In this document: piece after piece, positions 61,973-64,000 of the stretch
Numbering within the stretch: position 1 is the stretch's first letter
How the letters are laid out: each line of letters begins with the position of its first letter
Source of the DNA: Chitinophaga rhizophila
GTDB taxonomy: Bacteria > Bacteroidota > Bacteroidia > Chitinophagales > Chitinophagaceae
Length of the DNA: 64,000 nt
Reading direction: 5' to 3'
NCBI RefSeq assembly: GCF_019492185.1
Contig: NZ_JAICCF010000001.1
Location: 1 to 64,000, forward strand
Program-made: the position numbers and the translations under genes
The notes under the pieces: model-generated
Told to the model about the DNA's origin: nothing
Seen by the model: only the letters and a program-made list of their open reading frames with translations
Database searches by the model: none

Positions 61973-62668
61973 ATGGACCCGCAATCAATTCATTTAAATG
62001 ACTGGGAACGCCTGCTGTATGGCAACGCGCCCGTTGTATTTCTCGTGGAGGTGCTCATCAGAGCCCTCATTATTTACATATTCCTGTTAGTCATCATCAG
62101 GCTGTTAGGTAAGCGCATGAGCGGACAACTGACTATTACAGAAATGGCAGTGATGCTTACATTGGGTGCTATCATATCTGTGCCCATGCAGATGCCCGAA
62201 AGAGGTATCCTGCACGGTATGTTAATGCTATTGTTTGTGCTGGGATTCCAGCGCGGAATTACCTGGTTTATTTTCAAAAGTAAAAAGACAGAAGCGCTCA
62301 CACAAGGTAAAATGAGCATGCTGATCAAAGATGGCGAACTACAGGTGAAAGAACTGGACAAAATACGCATATCGAAAGAACAGCTATTTGCCATCTTACG
62401 GGAAGAAGGCATCTTTCAGCTGGGAGAAGTAAAGCGACTTTACCAGGAAGCAACCGGCAACTTCAGCATCTACAGGTTTGACAAGCCCCGCCCGGGATAT
62501 AGTATTATGCCGAAAATAGACAAGGACTTACAACCCGAACTTCAGAAGAACGGCGACGCCGGTGAATTAGCCTGTACCCGATGCGGACATGTAACCAGCA
62601 AAGAACATCAGGATAGTTGCCGGGCATGTGGCAATAGTGAATGGGAAAATGCAGTAATACAGAAATAA
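61973..62668 (+). CDS. DUF421 (YetF-like) membrane protein with zinc ribbon, copy 1
   Basis: A 231-residue protein. Three membrane segments lie at about 19-95 (LIRALIIYIFLLVIIRLLGK; ITEMAVMLTLGAIISV; GMLMLLFVLGFQRGITWFIF). The cytoplasmic YetF domain at about 100-185 contains GKMSMLIKDGELQVKELDKI and ISKEQLFAILREEGIFQLGE. Unlike typical YetF proteins it ends in a zinc-ribbon-like tail with CTRC and CRAC pairs. Function of the family is unknown. The next paralogue starts 2 bp downstream. Confidence 0.9.
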   Translation: MDPQSIHLNDWERLLYGNAPVVFLVEVLIRALIIYIFLLVIIRLLGKRMSGQLTITEMAVMLTLGAIISVPMQMPERGILHGMLMLLFVLGFQRGITWFIFKSKKTEALTQGKMSMLIKDGELQVKELDKIRISKEQLFAILREEGIFQLGEVKRLYQEATGNFSIYRFDKPRPGYSIMPKIDKDLQPELQKNGDAGELACTRCGHVTSKEHQDSCRACGNSEWENAVIQK

Positions 62669-62670
62669 TC

Positions 62671-63351
62671 ATGGACAAATCAGCAATCAAACTGGAAGAC
62701 ATAGGCCGCATACTTACCGGAGATACGCCGCCTGAATTTTTTATAGAAATACTCATCCGGGGCATATTTGTGTACATTATCCTGATGGGCGCATTGCGCA
62801 TAATGGGTAAGCGGATGGCCACCCGGTTAACGCGTAATGAGCTTGCTGCTATCTCTACGCTTGCCGCAGCGATAGGTATACCGATGTTTACGCCAGACAG
62901 AGGCATTCTGCCAGGACTTGTGATAGCAATAGTCGTGGTATGCGTGCAGCGACTGGTAGCCTGGCTCAGCATAAGGAGCCAAAGAATAGAACGGCTGTCT
63001 CAGGGATATATCAGTACATTGGTAGAAGACGGTTGCTTGAAGATGAAAGAGATGAAGAAAGCACGTATCAGCCGTGAACAGCTCATGGCACAGCTGAGAG
63101 CGAAGAAGATCTTACACCTGGGGCAGGTAAAACGGATGTATATGGAAGCTAATGGTGCATTCACTGTTTTACGCCATACAGATGCCAAACCCGGATTATC
63201 AGTGATACCAGCGTTTGACAAAGATTTTCTGGAAGAGCAGCGACAAGCGAAAGATATATTGCTATGTAGCTATTGCGGAGAAGATGCTGCCCCTGGAAAT
63301 CAGGACTGTGCCGCCTGCGGAGCAAATGAAAAGACAAAGGCAGTTTGCTGA
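62671..63351 (+). CDS. DUF421 (YetF-like) membrane protein with zinc ribbon, copy 2
   Basis: A 226-residue paralogue of the preceding protein: same three membrane segments (IRGIFVYIILMGALRIMGKR; TLAAAIGIPMFTP), same YetF block (GYISTLVEDGCLKMKEMKKA; ISREQLMAQLRAKKILHLGQ), and its own CSYC and CAAC pairs at the C-terminus. The start at 62671 leaves a 2-bp gap to copy 1, so the two are co-translated and may form a hetero-oligomer. Confidence 0.9.
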   Translation: MDKSAIKLEDIGRILTGDTPPEFFIEILIRGIFVYIILMGALRIMGKRMATRLTRNELAAISTLAAAIGIPMFTPDRGILPGLVIAIVVVCVQRLVAWLSIRSQRIERLSQGYISTLVEDGCLKMKEMKKARISREQLMAQLRAKKILHLGQVKRMYMEANGAFTVLRHTDAKPGLSVIPAFDKDFLEEQRQAKDILLCSYCGEDAAPGNQDCAACGANEKTKAVC

Positions 63352-63398
63352 TACGTGTACAAACGGTAACACTTCATGGCAAGTATGTACCCGCAAAA

Positions 63399-63433
63399 AA
63401 AAAGTCTGAATGTCATAAACATTCAGACTTTTT
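63399..63433. terminator. Bidirectional hairpin terminator
   Basis: AAAAAGTCTGAATGT (63399-63413) pairs exactly with 63419-63433, loop CATAA, with A and T tracts on both sides. It separates the convergent DUF421 pair and the small membrane-protein gene. Confidence 0.8.
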
Positions 63434-63451
63434 CATTTAAACAAACAACGG

Positions 63452-63691
63452 TTAATCATTGCCCTCTACCTTGACAATTTTGTTGTAAATACCCATCAAC
63501 AGAAAAGGAGCAGCCCACTGACCTATAAACAGGCTTACGTGCTTCTGTTTAAGGCATTGCAGAGCCAAAGATACACCCATTGCCCCTACCGCGGCCCACA
63601 GATATGTATCTGAAGGCAGTTTCGCCGTTTGGTTTTCAATCGCTTTTGCTACTGGTCCTTCTTCATGACCCTTGTTAAGTAGTGTGCTCAT
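63452..63691 (-). CDS. Small membrane protein
   Basis: A 79-residue protein with two hydrophobic segments (about 31-47 and 53-68: YLWAAVGAMGVSLALQCL; LFIGQWAAPFLLMGIYNKIV) behind a 29-residue polar N-terminus. Small proteins of this kind are common in Chitinophagaceae; function unknown. Confidence 0.7.
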   Translation of the reverse strand: MSTLLNKGHEEGPVAKAIENQTAKLPSDTYLWAAVGAMGVSLALQCLKQKHVSLFIGQWAAPFLLMGIYNKIVKVEGND

Positions 63692-63800
63692 ACGATGTGT
63701 TTTTGAGTGAGAAAATCCGGTTTAATGCTATTATCTCTAATAAAACTATGCCAGCTCTGATGGTACTTTTTTTGAAGCACCTACTGTAAACAATCTGTTT

Positions 63801-64000
63801 ATGAAAAAACTAACCTTAGCAATCTCTGTCGTATGCCTGCTCTTTGCCTGTCAGAATAAAGAAGTAAAGAGTCAGGAAGCAGCCAGGGAAGATAGCGCCG
63901 ATGCCATGACCGAGAGTATGGACCATTTAGATAATGCAGCAGTAGAATTTGCCACTACAGCAGCAACTGCTAACCTGCGTGAAATAGAGTTGGGTAAGCT
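63801..64000 (+). CDS. DUF4142-type lipoprotein (3' end outside window)
   Basis: The visible 66 residues start with a lipoprotein signal (MKKLTLAISVVCLLFAC, Cys17) and continue into AAVEFATTAATANLREIELG, the beginning of the DUF4142 (ferritin-like four-helix) domain. Such periplasmic or outer-membrane proteins are induced by stress in many bacteria; the function is unknown. The gene continues past 64000. Confidence 0.8.
   Translation, partial: MKKLTLAISVVCLLFACQNKEVKSQEAAREDSADAMTESMDHLDNAAVEFATTAATANLREIELGK

Noticed and set aside
1..64000. CRISPR array, rRNA or tRNA genes
   Set aside because: No regularly spaced repeats with spacers, and no rRNA or tRNA-like stretches were noticed when reading the sequence.

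Overview
The window comes from a Bacteroidota genome, most likely a Chitinophaga-like member of the Chitinophagaceae. This rests on a SusC/SusD pair, secreted GH20 and GH127 enzymes, TAnnTTTG-type -7 promoter boxes, giant Sec-exported YD/RHS proteins, a CzcA-TolC fusion and many small lipoproteins. No rRNA, tRNA, CRISPR array or intact insertion sequence was seen.

Left edge (1-1.4 kb): end of what looks like a mobile element, with a CHC2 zinc-finger primase cut by the window edge, an overlapping SymE-like gene and a divergent XRE repressor. From 24.2 kb down to 1.6 kb one minus-strand operon of eight genes dominates: a short tail-fibre/S74-type protein; a longer paralogue fused to a probable outer-membrane barrel; a secreted FN3-like protein; a lipoprotein; a 2468-residue SpvB/TcB-like protein; a small membrane-anchored protein; a 2836-residue RHS protein with a variable C-terminal tip; and a small acidic probable immunity protein. 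Junctions are tight (ATGA overlaps, 1-45 bp gaps). It looks like a dedicated cell-surface display or delivery system for a polymorphic toxin and is the most interesting locus here.

24.2-27.3 kb: regulatory region with a 21-bp tandem repeat and a dyad, then an ECF sigma factor with a membrane partner, and a convergent macro-domain/DUF5071 pair. 27.3-38.7 kb: glycan-use genes (SusC, SusD, GH20 hexosaminidase, GH127 arabinofuranosidase) with an RluE-like pseudouridine synthase and a YycJ-like metallohydrolase. 38.8-42.5 kb: CoA-transferase, divergent HxlR regulator and FrnE/DsbA-like oxidoreductase sharing an evident operator, and an AlkZ-like protein. 42.6-48.5 kb: heavy-metal RND efflux operon. 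48.6-51.0 kb: methyltransferase, SDR and two small hypotheticals.

51.2-55.8 kb: a seven-gene operon (pirin, nitroreductase, pseudo-receiver, pirin, MhqO-like dioxygenase, GNAT, MhqD-like esterase) resembling the quinone/electrophile detoxification sets of other bacteria. 56.2-64 kb: Crp-family regulator, MG2/plug surface protein, MFS transporter and HAD phosphatase pair, Csp-type copper protein, tandem DUF421 proteins with zinc ribbons, a small membrane protein and the start of a DUF4142 lipoprotein. Several convergent gene pairs are separated by clear bidirectional hairpin terminators.
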